A DNA stretch of 64,000 nucleotides from Nonomuraea sp. NEAU-A123 (GTDB lineage: Bacteria; Actinomycetota; Actinomycetes; Streptosporangiales; Streptosporangiaceae). Where the stretch lies: contig NZ_JAHFZZ010000017.1 of NCBI RefSeq assembly GCF_018603905.1, positions 1 through 64,000 of the forward strand. Reading direction: 5' to 3'. A program made the position numbers and the translations under genes. Shown piece after piece: positions 16,570 through 24,645 of this stretch (within the stretch, counting starts at the first letter, position 1; every line of letters begins with the position of its first letter). The notes beneath the pieces were generated by a model. The model was not told where the DNA came from, searched no databases, and saw only the letters and a list, made by a program, of their open reading frames with translations.

Positions 16570-17477
16570 GATGCCGTCCTCGTCTTGTGGCGGACCCGCC
16601 GCGGTGGTGTGTCGAATCCGCGGCCGTAGCGGCGCTCGATCTTGTTCTGGAAGAAGGACAAGATCGTCGTCATGAGCAGGTACCAGAGACTGGCGACGAT
16701 GAGCAGCGGGATCGTCTGATAGTTCGCCGCGTAGATGATCTGCGCGGAGTAGAGCAGGTCGGAGATTGCGAGCACGCTGACCAGCGAGGTGCCCTTGAGC
16801 ATCGAGATGACTTGATTGCCCGTCGGGGGTAGCACGACCCGCATCGCCTGGGGTAGCACGATGCGCCGCATCAGTGTGCCCCTGCTCATCCCCAGAGCTC
16901 GTGCGGCTTCGGTCTGACCGCGGTCGACCGATCCGATTCCACCTCGGATGATCTCCGCCATGTACGCGGCCTCGTTGAGTGAGAGGCCTAGGAGGGCCGC
17001 CCCGAGCGGGGTGATGAGCTGGTTGGCTGAGGCGATCTCGATCGAAGGCCCTCCGAAGGGGACTCCCATGCTGATGGTGGGGTACAGCGCGGCGATGTTG
17101 TACCAGAAGATCAGTTGCACCAGCAGCGGTGTACCGCGGAAGAACCAGATGTAGCCGCGACTCAGCGTGCTGACGATGGGGTTGGCTGAGAGACGCAGGA
17201 TCGCCAGGACCGTGCCCAGGAGGATGCCGGCTGTCATGGAGATCAAGGTCAGCACGAGCGTGAGGCCGGCTCCGGCCAGAATCTGTTCGTTGAACAGGTA
17301 GGAGCGAACGACCCCCCATCGGTAGTTCTCGTTGGTCGCCACGCTGAAGGCGACAGCCGCTGCCACGACAAGCAGCACGATCGCTATGGCCAGCCGGACG
17401 TTGTGCTTGAGCGGCACCACCGTGGTCGCCTCGTCCGTGGCACCACTCGTTCCTGGTGACCTGGACTGTTTCCGCAT
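16566..17477 (-). CDS. Amino-acid-type ABC transporter permease
   Basis: 303 residues. A cytoplasmic N-terminal tail is followed by about five or six TM segments and the HisM/GlnP EAA-loop (EAARALGMSRGTLMRRIVLP). FFRGTPLLVQLIFWYN and SLNEAAYMAEIIRGGI are typical of polar amino acid permeases. ATG 17477 (MRKQSRSP) starts 11 bp after the lipoprotein gene. Forms the membrane channel of the importer. Confidence 0.92.
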   Translation of the reverse strand: MRKQSRSPGTSGATDEATTVVPLKHNVRLAIAIVLLVVAAAVAFSVATNENYRWGVVRSYLFNEQILAGAGLTLVLTLISMTAGILLGTVLAILRLSANPIVSTLSRGYIWFFRGTPLLVQLIFWYNIAALYPTISMGVPFGGPSIEIASANQLITPLGAALLGLSLNEAAYMAEIIRGGIGSVDRGQTEAARALGMSRGTLMRRIVLPQAMRVVLPPTGNQVISMLKGTSLVSVLAISDLLYSAQIIYAANYQTIPLLIVASLWYLLMTTILSFFQNKIERRYGRGFDTPPRRVRHKTRTAS

Positions 17478-17488
17478 GTCAGGTACCA

Positions 17489-18412
17489 CTACTGAGCAAA
17501 GTTGACGCGAGCGTCGGTGATTGCCGCGCTTTCGATGCCGTACGTGCTGAGCACCTTCGCGTATCCCTGGCTCTTGATCACGGCGGCCACAGCAGGACCG
17601 ACTGCCTTGATCAGGCCCGAGGACTTCGGCATGCCCACACCGACGGGGTCCACGCCGTAGTTGGCGACCACCTCGATCTGCGGGTTCTGCGTCGCCGCGT
17701 AGCCCATGATCGGCGAGTCGGCCAGCACCGCATCGAGTCGTCCGCTCGTGAGGGCGGAGATGGCCTGACGAGTGTCCTGGTACTGGAACGTGGCGATGTC
17801 CTTCTCGCCTTTGCCGGCGCACTCCTTGTTGTACTCGGGAACGTGGGTCGTCAGCTGGTAGGAAGCGGTAAGGAAACCGACCCGCTTCCCGCACAAGCCG
17901 TGCTCGTCCTTGACGCCGACCGGATTGCCCTTCGCGACAGCGATGGAGTTGCCGATGGAGAGGTAGTCGACGAACTCAAGGACCTTCATCCGCTCCGCGG
18001 TGGGAGTCATCGACGAGACCGTCATGTCGTATCGGCCCGCCGCGAGCCCCGGAATGATGGAGTCGAAGTTGGCCACCTCGATCTGTACATCCACGCCCAG
18101 CGCGTCACCGATGAGGCGAGCGATGTCGGGGTTGATCCCCGTCATCTCCTTCGTACCCTCCTTGTAGTACTGCGTAGGAGGCTCGTTGGTGGGGATGGCG
18201 ACCCGAAGGATCTTGCTGGACTTGATCGAGTCGGGCAGCAGTCCCGCGGCCTTCGAGTCGACAGCCGTGGAGGGCGCCGACGCCGACGCCGACGATTTGC
18301 TGTCGGTACCTGAACCGCAGGCTGCGAGCAAGGCGAGGAGGGGCAGCACTACGGCCGTGGCCACGACGGCCCGGGGGCGACTGGGGCGCTTGATGGTGAA
18401 GAGGTTGTTCAT
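17489..18412 (-). CDS. ABC transporter substrate-binding lipoprotein
   Basis: 307 residues with a lipoprotein signal (PLLALLAACGSG, Cys near residue 32) followed by a Ser/Ala-rich linker and a family 3 (amino-acid-type) solute-binding domain: NEPPTQYYKEGTKEMTGINP and GRYDMTVSSMTPTAERMKVL. ATG 18412 is preferred to 18442. It captures the substrate outside the cell for the permease/ATPase pair. The ligand is unknown; linkage to a hydroxy-acid oxidase makes an alpha-hydroxy or alpha-amino acid plausible. Confidence 0.92.
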   Translation of the reverse strand: MNNLFTIKRPSRPRAVVATAVVLPLLALLAACGSGTDSKSSASASAPSTAVDSKAAGLLPDSIKSSKILRVAIPTNEPPTQYYKEGTKEMTGINPDIARLIGDALGVDVQIEVANFDSIIPGLAAGRYDMTVSSMTPTAERMKVLEFVDYLSIGNSIAVAKGNPVGVKDEHGLCGKRVGFLTASYQLTTHVPEYNKECAGKGEKDIATFQYQDTRQAISALTSGRLDAVLADSPIMGYAATQNPQIEVVANYGVDPVGVGMPKSSGLIKAVGPAVAAVIKSQGYAKVLSTYGIESAAITDARVNFAQ

Positions 18413-18449
18413 CTGGGACTTCCATTGTGCTTGGCGCTGCATGGCGGAC

Positions 18450-19718
18450 CTAAATGTGGGTGCTTGTGGGGCGTGCCTGGAGGCCGAGTACGTCGCTACG
18501 GTGTCGTAGCAGGTCCCTGCCTCGGGTCCGCAGTTCCTTGATGCTTGTGACGCCGAGGAGCATCATCGTTCTGGTGATTTCGGCGCGAAACAGGTTGAGG
18601 ACGTGCTCCACGCCGGCCTGCCCGGCGGCCGCCACGCCATAGAGGTAGGGCCGGCCGATGGCGCAGGCATCAGCCCCGAGCGCGAGGGCCTTCACCACAT
18701 CGGTGCCGCGACGAATGCCACCGTCGACGATGATTTCCACGCGGCCTGCGGCCTTGTCGACGATCTCGGGCAAGACGTCCAGCGGTGCGGCCATGTGGTC
18801 GAGCTGGCGGCCGCCATGGTTGCTCACCTGGACGGCGTCGATGCCGATTCCAGCGGCGACCAGGGCGTCATCGGCGCTGACACAGCCCTTGACGATGATC
18901 GGACCGCGCCACCGCTCGCGCAGGTCCTCGATGTCCCTCCAGTCGGTTGGCTCGTAACTGCCGGCGAGGAGTGAGCGCCACATGTCCGGCGTGCTCGTGA
19001 GCGGGCCGGTCGAGACCTCGCCGCTCAGATTGGGGAAGGCGATCGCGTCATTGGCCAAGAAGCGCAGGGTCCATCGAGGGTGCAGCGCCCCTTCGATGAC
19101 GGTCTTGCCGCGGATCGACGGCGGAGCCGTGAATCCATTGCGGTAGTCGCGCTCGCGGTGCCCGATCGCCCGGCAGTCCACGTTGATGATCAGACCTTCG
19201 TAGCCGGCGCTTGCTGCCCGGTCGACGAGCGCTTGGAGCAGGCCCTTGTCGGTCGTGAGGGAGAAGTTGAAGAACCGGCGCAACGAGGGCGCAGCAGCGC
19301 TGACGGCCTCCATGGGCGTATTGCTCAGGCCCGCGAGTCCGAAGGGCAGGCCTGCCTTTTGTGCTGCCAGGGCCACTGCGATCTCGCCTTCGGGGTGAAA
19401 CAGGCGAGTGCCACCGGTGGGTGCGAGGTACAGAGGCATGGAAGCCGGTCCGCCGAGCAACGAGCTGCTGACGTCGAGGTTCGCAACAGAGCCCCACCTC
19501 GGGACGAACGACCAGTCGGAGTAGGCCTCCTGGTTACGTCGCAGCGAGGCCTCGTCCTCTCCTCCACCTTCCATGTAGTCGAAGATGCCCTTGGGGAGCC
19601 GGCGGGCCGCGATGCGGCGGACGTCTTCGACACTGAAGCAGCTCCTCTCGAGCCGCTCGGAGACGGACCTGGCGGGGGCCTGTACCAAGGCCAGGGTCCG
19701 CAAGTCCTTGAACTTCAC
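18450..19718 (-). CDS. FMN-dependent alpha-hydroxy-acid oxidase/dehydrogenase
   Basis: About 422 residues of the lactate/glycolate/mandelate oxidase family. FDYMEGGGEDEASLRRNQEA, YLAPTGGTRLFHPEGE, INVDCRAIGHRERDYRNGF, IIVKGCVSADDA and the catalytic His/Arg motif VQVSNHGGRQLD, then IIVDGGIRRGTDVVKALALG for FMN phosphate. GTG 19718 preceded by GAGAGG is preferred to ATG 19751. Oxidises an L-2-hydroxy acid to the 2-oxo acid with FMN. It leads the four-gene importer unit, so the imported compound may be its substrate. Confidence 0.9.
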   Translation of the reverse strand: MKFKDLRTLALVQAPARSVSERLERSCFSVEDVRRIAARRLPKGIFDYMEGGGEDEASLRRNQEAYSDWSFVPRWGSVANLDVSSSLLGGPASMPLYLAPTGGTRLFHPEGEIAVALAAQKAGLPFGLAGLSNTPMEAVSAAAPSLRRFFNFSLTTDKGLLQALVDRAASAGYEGLIINVDCRAIGHRERDYRNGFTAPPSIRGKTVIEGALHPRWTLRFLANDAIAFPNLSGEVSTGPLTSTPDMWRSLLAGSYEPTDWRDIEDLRERWRGPIIVKGCVSADDALVAAGIGIDAVQVSNHGGRQLDHMAAPLDVLPEIVDKAAGRVEIIVDGGIRRGTDVVKALALGADACAIGRPYLYGVAAAGQAGVEHVLNLFRAEITRTMMLLGVTSIKELRTRGRDLLRHRSDVLGLQARPTSTHI

Positions 19719-19737
19719 GTGGCACCTCTCTGGCGAG

Positions 19738-19760
19738 TGTGGGGCTGGCACGCCCCAACA
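19738..19760. promoter_or_regulatory. Candidate operator between oxidase and PucR genes
   Basis: TGTGGGGC and GCCCCAACA flank TGGCAC as an inverted repeat just upstream of the oxidase start. Further into the gap, AACGTCCAGACCC and AGCGTCCAAACCC form a direct repeat (about 19792-19836) next to the PucR start. Either could bind the PucR protein; which one does is not visible. Confidence 0.45.
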
Positions 19761-19837
19761 ATGACTTTCGCCACAAGCAAGGTAAATGTGAAAACGTCCA
19801 GACCCTACGCACCTTGATTGTGTTAGCGTCCAAACCC

Positions 19838-21532
19838 ATGGCTGGCGGTGGGTTGCATCCGCGACAGTCGATGGCGGTCAGCGTGACGCACGACTCGACG
19901 CACGGCTCTGACGAAGCGACATCGATCGTTCGCCTGGCCGACTGCGTGAGACTCATGCAGTCCGACCTCGTACACGCCAACCCCCGCTCGGACACCACCG
20001 AGCGGCCCGTCACTGACGTCATGCTCTACGACCCCGTCGACGACTGGACGAGCCTGGACGGGCGCATCATCCTCGCGGTCGGCTGCACCTACGGCTCGCC
20101 TGAGTTCGACACACTCCTGCAGCGAGCTTCCGCGGGGAACGCCGCGGCCGTCGTGGTGAAGGCGTATGGCGCAAACCTCGCACTCCTGGGCTCAACCGCC
20201 GACAGGCACAGCGTGGCGATGCTGGTCGCCCCCCACGACGCCGACTGGGCCCGTCTGGCCGCCCTCGCGAGATCTGCCGTCGTAGGAGCTGCGGTCGACA
20301 CCGTGTCAGGGGTCCGGCTCGGTGACCTGTACGCATTCGCCAACGCCATCGCATCGATCACCGACGGCGCAGCCAGCATCGTGGACACGTTCGGCAATGT
20401 CGTCGGCTACTCGACGTTGCCCGGACAGCCGATCGACGAGATCCGGCGCCTTACTACCCTGACCCTGCAGGAGCCCGAGCCCCCCGCATTCGACCCGGGC
20501 TTCAAAAAGGTCTACGCCTCTGAGAACGCATTGGTCATGCCCTCCCCCTACGCAGGGATGGACCGACTCGCGTTGGCAGTGCGGGCAGGCGGAGAACTGC
20601 TCGGGTCCATCTGGGTCATCGACCCCGGCGATGAGAAGCGGGCAGCCGCGCTGCAGGCCTTGGACAGGATGGGAGACCTGGCGGGTTTGCATATGCTCAA
20701 TGCGCGTTCAGAATCTGACTTTGGTCAACGGCGTAGCAGCGATCTGATCCGCACGCTCGTGGACGATCCGCCCAGCGCTCCCTTCGCAGCCGCCCAACTG
20801 GGGCTGGATGTCGCCCACGAGATCGCGGTCGCCGCATTCAGCATCGTTCGGCCCGAGCGCGGAAACCTCGACGCGGTTCGGGAGATTCGACGTCTGCTGC
20901 ATCTGATCACGACCATCTGCAATGTCCAGTTCGGAACAAGCCACAGCGCGGTCATCGACTCGGTGGTCTACGCCTTGCTGCCCGCCGACGGCGCGAACCC
21001 CAGAGCAACGCAACGGCGGGTGATCGAGGAGATCTGCACCTACGCGAACAAAATCACAACGGGTCCCCTCATCGCCTCCGTTGGCAGCATCGCGCCGAAG
21101 ATCGAGCAGGTGGCGCAGTCCAAGGACGAGGCATTGGAGACGCTGCACTACTTGAGCAAGCTGCATAGGAATGGCGCATGGCCTGACACCCAACATATCT
21201 CCGGGATGTACGAAGATCACAGGGTCCCGCTCAGCCTGTTGAAGATCGGTCACTTCGTCGCCGACGCCGGCCTGCACTTCGACGATGGAATCGACCGTCT
21301 CAGACGACATGACCAGGAGCACGGCACTGACTACCTGCCGACGCTGCTCGCGTACTTCGTCCACAACACCAACATCTCCGCGATGGCTGCGAGCCTGCAA
21401 GTGCACAACAACACCGTCCGCTACCGGATGACGCGACTGGCAGAGGACTTCGAACTGGATCTGGAGGATCCGAACTCAAGACTCTGGGCGTGGCTGCGCT
21501 TGTCCATCTCTGAGCTGTCCGGCCCTTCCTAG
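19838..21532 (+). CDS. PucR/CdaR-family transcriptional regulator
   Basis: About 564 residues. The central region (DGAASIVDTFGNVVGYSTLP, then AVRAGGELLGSIWVID) is GAF-like, and the C-terminus is the PucR HTH_30 (LLAYFVHNTNISAMAASLQV, HNNTVRYRM). Start uncertain: ATG 19838, ATG 19871 or the frame opening at 19739; none has a clear RBS. Divergent from the oxidase-importer unit, which it probably activates in response to the substrate. PucR family members commonly control degradative operons. Confidence 0.85.
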   Translation: MAGGGLHPRQSMAVSVTHDSTHGSDEATSIVRLADCVRLMQSDLVHANPRSDTTERPVTDVMLYDPVDDWTSLDGRIILAVGCTYGSPEFDTLLQRASAGNAAAVVVKAYGANLALLGSTADRHSVAMLVAPHDADWARLAALARSAVVGAAVDTVSGVRLGDLYAFANAIASITDGAASIVDTFGNVVGYSTLPGQPIDEIRRLTTLTLQEPEPPAFDPGFKKVYASENALVMPSPYAGMDRLALAVRAGGELLGSIWVIDPGDEKRAAALQALDRMGDLAGLHMLNARSESDFGQRRSSDLIRTLVDDPPSAPFAAAQLGLDVAHEIAVAAFSIVRPERGNLDAVREIRRLLHLITTICNVQFGTSHSAVIDSVVYALLPADGANPRATQRRVIEEICTYANKITTGPLIASVGSIAPKIEQVAQSKDEALETLHYLSKLHRNGAWPDTQHISGMYEDHRVPLSLLKIGHFVADAGLHFDDGIDRLRRHDQEHGTDYLPTLLAYFVHNTNISAMAASLQVHNNTVRYRMTRLAEDFELDLEDPNSRLWAWLRLSISELSGPS

Positions 21533-21566
21533 CCAGGGCGAACGGACGACAGCGCGAATCTCGAAA

Positions 21567-21587
21567 GGGTGTAGCTCTTCCTCAGTG
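21567..21587 (+). repeat. ISKra4-type terminal sequence, orphan copy
   Basis: GGGTGTAGCTCTTCCTCAGTG matches the sequence at 22788-22807 bordering the ISKra4 transposase remnant (GTAGCTCTTCCTCAGTG shared). Same orientation, so it looks like the left end of a second ISKra4 copy whose body is gone and is now joined to a Tn3 fragment. Confidence 0.5.
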
Positions 21588-21645
21588 AGTGCCTGAGCTG
21601 GGGTTTTGTGGTCATGACTGTTCGACCCATTGTCACGGTGACGAT

Positions 21646-22092
21646 CACGCGGGAGACGCGGCAATTTCCTTGAGCACGTCCAAAAGGTCGATCACGCCCC
21701 ACCGGCGGGAGATCTCCACCTTCAGCGCCTTCAGGCCTGTTCGGCTCCTGCTGCTTATTCAGTGGCGACGCGCTGATCCACGGCTCGCCCCTCTTCCGTG
21801 TGATCTTCGCCCCGCCGGTGGTGCCCCTGCGCATCGCCGTCTCCAGCCGATCCAGGTCGGCGGTGTGGCGGCGTTGCGGGTCGGCGATGAACGCCGCCGG
21901 GTCGCGCGGCTTGGACAGGACCTCGTAGTGCACGTCCCGGGTACCGCCGACGCTGCGCGGGCACGCCTTCACCGCCGAGAAGGCCACCGTGGCACGCAAT
22001 CGCGCGACCGCCACAGGCCGAAGCTCCCCAAGAAGGCCGTCGAGTCCGGCGATGTGAGCCTGGCGCGACTGCTGCGCGGCGAGTAGCGCCAT
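21646..22092 (-). pseudogene. Tn3-family transposase fragment, frameshifted and truncated
   Basis: Minus-strand text HYEVLSKPRDPAAFIADPQR, GGAKITRKRGEPWISASPLN and KQQEPNR continues in the next frame as LKALKVEISRRWGVIDLLDV then LKEIA, where homology ends. This is the central part of a Tn3 transposase (the LxxLKxExxRRWG and LLDxLKE motifs). One extra base near 21741 breaks the frame, and both ends of the gene are missing. Confidence 0.75.
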
Positions 22093-22105
22093 GCCCTCCA
22101 GGGGC

Positions 22106-22204
22106 TTGGTCGATCATGCCGAGGTCGTCTCGCTGAAAGGCGACAGCTACCGGCTCAACGACCGAGACCTCGGCCGTGTCCCCGCGGCCAAGACCGACAA
22201 CTAA
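22106..22204 (+). pseudogene. C-terminal scrap of an IstB-like (IS21) ATPase
   Basis: LVDHAEVVSLKGDSYRLNDR then DLGRVPAAKTDN and a TAA at 22202-22204 resemble the last residues of IS21-family IstB helpers. Only about 33 codons remain, directly abutting the Tn3 fragment. Tentative. Confidence 0.45.
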
Positions 22205-22298
22205 AGATGAAGACTTCGGGTGGTTCAAGGTTCACCCGGAACATTCGGGTCACGATCGAGCCGGAATTGACGCCGCGATCGGATGAGCTTGTGATGGC

Positions 22299-22616
22299 TC
22301 ACATTGTTTGATATCCGACCGATATCGGCCATGAGGTGCTGCTGCATCGGGCATTTGATTTAACGGAATTAACAACCCAAGGGCCGTATACCGTGGTGTA
22401 GCTACCGCTGCTGTCCTGGCAGAAGAGCACGACCCGTGTCTGAGTCACTCCGGCACCGCTGCACATCGCCCAGCCAGTGCCGCCGATAGTGCCGATCTGC
22501 GCGTTAGTGCTGCAGGTCGCTGCCTGGGCGGGAGCGGTCGGTGACGTTAGGGTTGTCGCGGCGGCGATCGCGGCCACCGCGGCCGCCGAAACGCCGAACT
22601 TCTTGATACGGCCCAT
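22299..22616 (-). CDS. Small secreted protein of unknown function
   Basis: 105 residues with a clear signal peptide (MGRIKKFGVSAAAVAAIAAA ... PAQAATC) and a mature part of about 75 residues with four cysteines (positions suggest two disulfides) and aromatic/Thr-rich text (TVYGPWVVNSV). AAAGAGG sits 6 bp before the ATG. No family recognised. It stands intact between transposase remnants. Probably exported by Sec. Confidence 0.75.
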   Translation of the reverse strand: MGRIKKFGVSAAAVAAIAAATTLTSPTAPAQAATCSTNAQIGTIGGTGWAMCSGAGVTQTRVVLFCQDSSGSYTTVYGPWVVNSVKSNARCSSTSWPISVGYQTM

Positions 22617-22816
22617 TAGTTACCTCTTTCGGTGTCGATGTTTACTGCTTGATGGTAGTCACAGCCTTGGTGGAGATCCATAGGGGAGGGTATGCAATTT
22701 TAGTGAGCGGTTTACGGGCTGGCCGCAGGGCCGCAGATTGTAGTCCGGAATAGAGAAACAGTCTGTCTGTTTGAGAAGCGCAATCGGGCGTAGCTCTTCC
22801 TCAGTGGCTGGAGCGA

Positions 22817-23434
22817 TCAAGCCGTGAGGGAGTATCCGTTCTGGTAATCCGGTTCGTGTTGCCGGGCGCGGTGGAAACGCCAGTATTCGTCGAGATCACC
22901 GTTGGCGATCAGGGCGCGGAGTTTCAGGACGGCTTCGGCTCCGGCCAGGCCCCAGCGTGCCCCGGCGAGGTCGAATCTGTCGGCGATCAGATGGCGGCAG
23001 GCGCCTTCGATCACGCCGGTCGCGATCGGCCATCCCGCCTCCAGCGCCTGGTCGTAGCGCAGATACTCGACGTTGTTGGTGAGGTAGCGGATGCACGCCT
23101 CGATGCCGTCGCGGCGGTGGACGGCCGTGGTGGCCGCCTGGCCGGACAGCGCGGTGATGACGTGGCCGGTGTGCCCGGCCAGCAGGGCCAGAGCGTGACC
23201 GGCGACCCAGTCCTCGGCGGCCGGTGCCGCGGGAGAATGCAGGCTCCAGGCGGCAGCCCATAATCTCTCCAGCACGTGAACGAAGTCGATGACGATGTGG
23301 ACGCTGATGCCGCGGCGGGCGGCCTCCGCCGTGATCAGATCGAGCTGGTGGCGGGCTCCGTCGACGAGCACGACCCAGGGACGGACATGGCCGGGATCAC
23401 GGGCTTCGGCGTGGGCGGGCGTTCTCATGCAGTT
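22817..23434 (-). pseudogene. ISKra4-family transposase, N-terminally truncated
   Basis: Minus-strand text PWVVLVDGARHQLDLITAEA, VHIVIDFVHVLERLWAAAWS, AWPIATGVIEGACRHLIADR-like and RFDLAGARWGLAGAEAVLKL is the C-terminal half of an ISKra4 transposase with its DDE core. The family normally has some 200 more N-terminal residues, absent here because the frame abuts the SapA-like gene region at about 23430. The terminal sequence GTAGCTCTTCCTCAGTG lies at 22791-22807, just past the stop. Confidence 0.8.
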
Positions 23435-23560
23435 AGGGATCCAGAAACGCGGCCGAAAGTTAGGCGTTCCCTGGAGTTGATTATGATCTTCCGCCTTGAA
23501 CAGCTCGCATTCCACGCGATCCGGGACTGCGAATATGACGAGTCGGGAGCATCTAACTTC

Positions 23561-23980
23561 ATGCGCACGCGTAGCAGTGTCGTCACCTTGGCCAGTGTGG
23601 CGCTAGCCTCCACCTGTTTCCTGATCAGCCCGTCGCCGGCGAGCGCAGCCGGCCCATGTGGAGCCGGCTACAGCCGCATCGACGTCTACGCCATCCCCCA
23701 GAGTGGTCCGAAGATAGGTTCCCTCGAGCTCTACTACAACTCGGGCACCGGGAAGAACTGCGCCCTCGCCTACGGGGTCGGCTCCAACTACTACGGAAAG
23801 TCCACCTACAAGGACGTGGCCATTCGCCGTGCGGGGGGCAGCGGCGGATGGGTGTCGAACAACGGGTATTTCAAGTACTACGCGGGTCCGGTTTACATCT
23901 CAGCCAAGGACACATGCATCGATCTTGCCGGCTACATGGGGGGAACTGAGCGCTACGTGTGGAACGTGCACTGCGACTGA
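23561..23980 (+). CDS. SapA-like (spore-associated protein A family) secreted protein
   Basis: 139 residues. Signal peptide MRTRSSVVTLASVALASTCF ... ASAAG, then a cysteine-containing domain: CGAGYSRIDVYAIP, GKNCALAYGV, YFKYYAGPVYISAKDTCIDL, ending in Cys-Asp. This matches the Streptomyces spore-associated protein A pattern (CGSGY, YYAGPV, CxxxxG). GGGAG precedes the ATG. A paralog lies at 33346-33843. Role in the aerial hypha/spore surface is known only by association for the family. Confidence 0.8.
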   Translation: MRTRSSVVTLASVALASTCFLISPSPASAAGPCGAGYSRIDVYAIPQSGPKIGSLELYYNSGTGKNCALAYGVGSNYYGKSTYKDVAIRRAGGSGGWVSNNGYFKYYAGPVYISAKDTCIDLAGYMGGTERYVWNVHCD

Positions 23981-24017
23981 CCCGCGGCCGGGGTCGTTGC
24001 CGCTCGCGGCTTGCATC

Positions 24018-24077
24018 CTGTACCTAAATACAGTTTTACCGTCATCCCGTCCCCGGGGCCCGGGGACGGGATGACGG
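24018..24077. promoter_or_regulatory. Two adjacent palindromes before the CC-motif/MerR pair
   Basis: CTGTA-CCTAAA-TACAG at 24018-24033 is a perfect small palindrome. At 24039-24077 a near-perfect hairpin has 19-bp arms (CCGTCATCCCGTCCCCGGG and its complement) around a 1-bp centre. The second covers an in-frame ATG at 24071. The first is a plausible MerR-type operator; the second could be a terminator of the SapA gene or a translational hairpin. Confidence 0.55.
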
Positions 24078-24091
24078 GAGTGGTGAGTGCG

Positions 24092-24424
24092 ATGAGTGAT
24101 CTGGCGTGGGTGCCGCAGTCCTGCACGCTGCCCACCGAGGAGCGGCCGCTGCGGGTGGCGGAGTGGGACGCGCTGTTCGCGAAGTGGCTGACCGGGGTGG
24201 CCCGGCCGCAGTCGCTGACGCTGAGGCTGGAGCTGGAAGACGGTCCGGGTGTGACTGATCAGGTTCGCGACCTGGCCGAGCGCGAGGGCGGGTGCTGCTC
24301 GTTCTTCACCTTCGCCGTCGCCCCCGGCGAGAGCGGGATCCGTCTGGACATCTCGGTGGACCACGTGCACGAGCCGGTTCTGGACGCCCTGGCGGTGTGG
24401 GCCGGGACGCAGGTGCCGCGATGA
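24092..24424 (+). CDS. Small conserved protein with ECCSFF-type motif, partner of MerR gene
   Basis: 110 residues (LAWVPQSCTLPTEERPLRVA, LAEREGGCCSFFTFAVAPGE, IRLDISVDHVHEP). I recall this family as a small actinobacterial protein encoded just upstream of a MerR regulator, with a conserved Cys-Cys pair; function unknown, possibly metal or thiol related. ATG 24092 is preferred to 24071, which sits inside the large hairpin. The stop overlaps the ATG of the truncated MerR gene (ATGA). Confidence 0.7.
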   Translation: MSDLAWVPQSCTLPTEERPLRVAEWDALFAKWLTGVARPQSLTLRLELEDGPGVTDQVRDLAEREGGCCSFFTFAVAPGESGIRLDISVDHVHEPVLDALAVWAGTQVPR

Positions 24425-24645
24425 GTGCGGGCCTGCGCAGCGGGCAGGGCGCCGAGGCCGCCGGGGTGAACGTTCAGATCCTGCGCTACTACGAGCGCCG
24501 CGGTCTGCTCGTCGTGATCCGCACCTCGTCCTCGACGGACACCCTGGTAGTACGCCCTACTTCGGTACCTGGAAGCCGCCGATCTTCTGCTCGAGCAGTT
24601 CGGCCAGCCGCAGCGGGGTGCGGTCCTCGAACATCGGGCCGATGA
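24421..24645 (+). pseudogene. Truncated MerR-family regulator
   Basis: The frame begins MSAGLRSGQGAEAAGVNVQI then LRYYERRGLL, the recognition-helix start of MerR proteins, but after about 31 residues the text becomes unrelated and runs antisense into the amidase 3' end. The wing, dimer helix and effector domain are missing, so the gene is a 5' remnant truncated by the junction near 24515. Confidence 0.75.

Noticed and set aside
16570..17319. Upstream extension of the ABC ATPase frame
   Set aside because: It lies over the permease gene in another frame; the ATPase homology and start codon begin at 16569.
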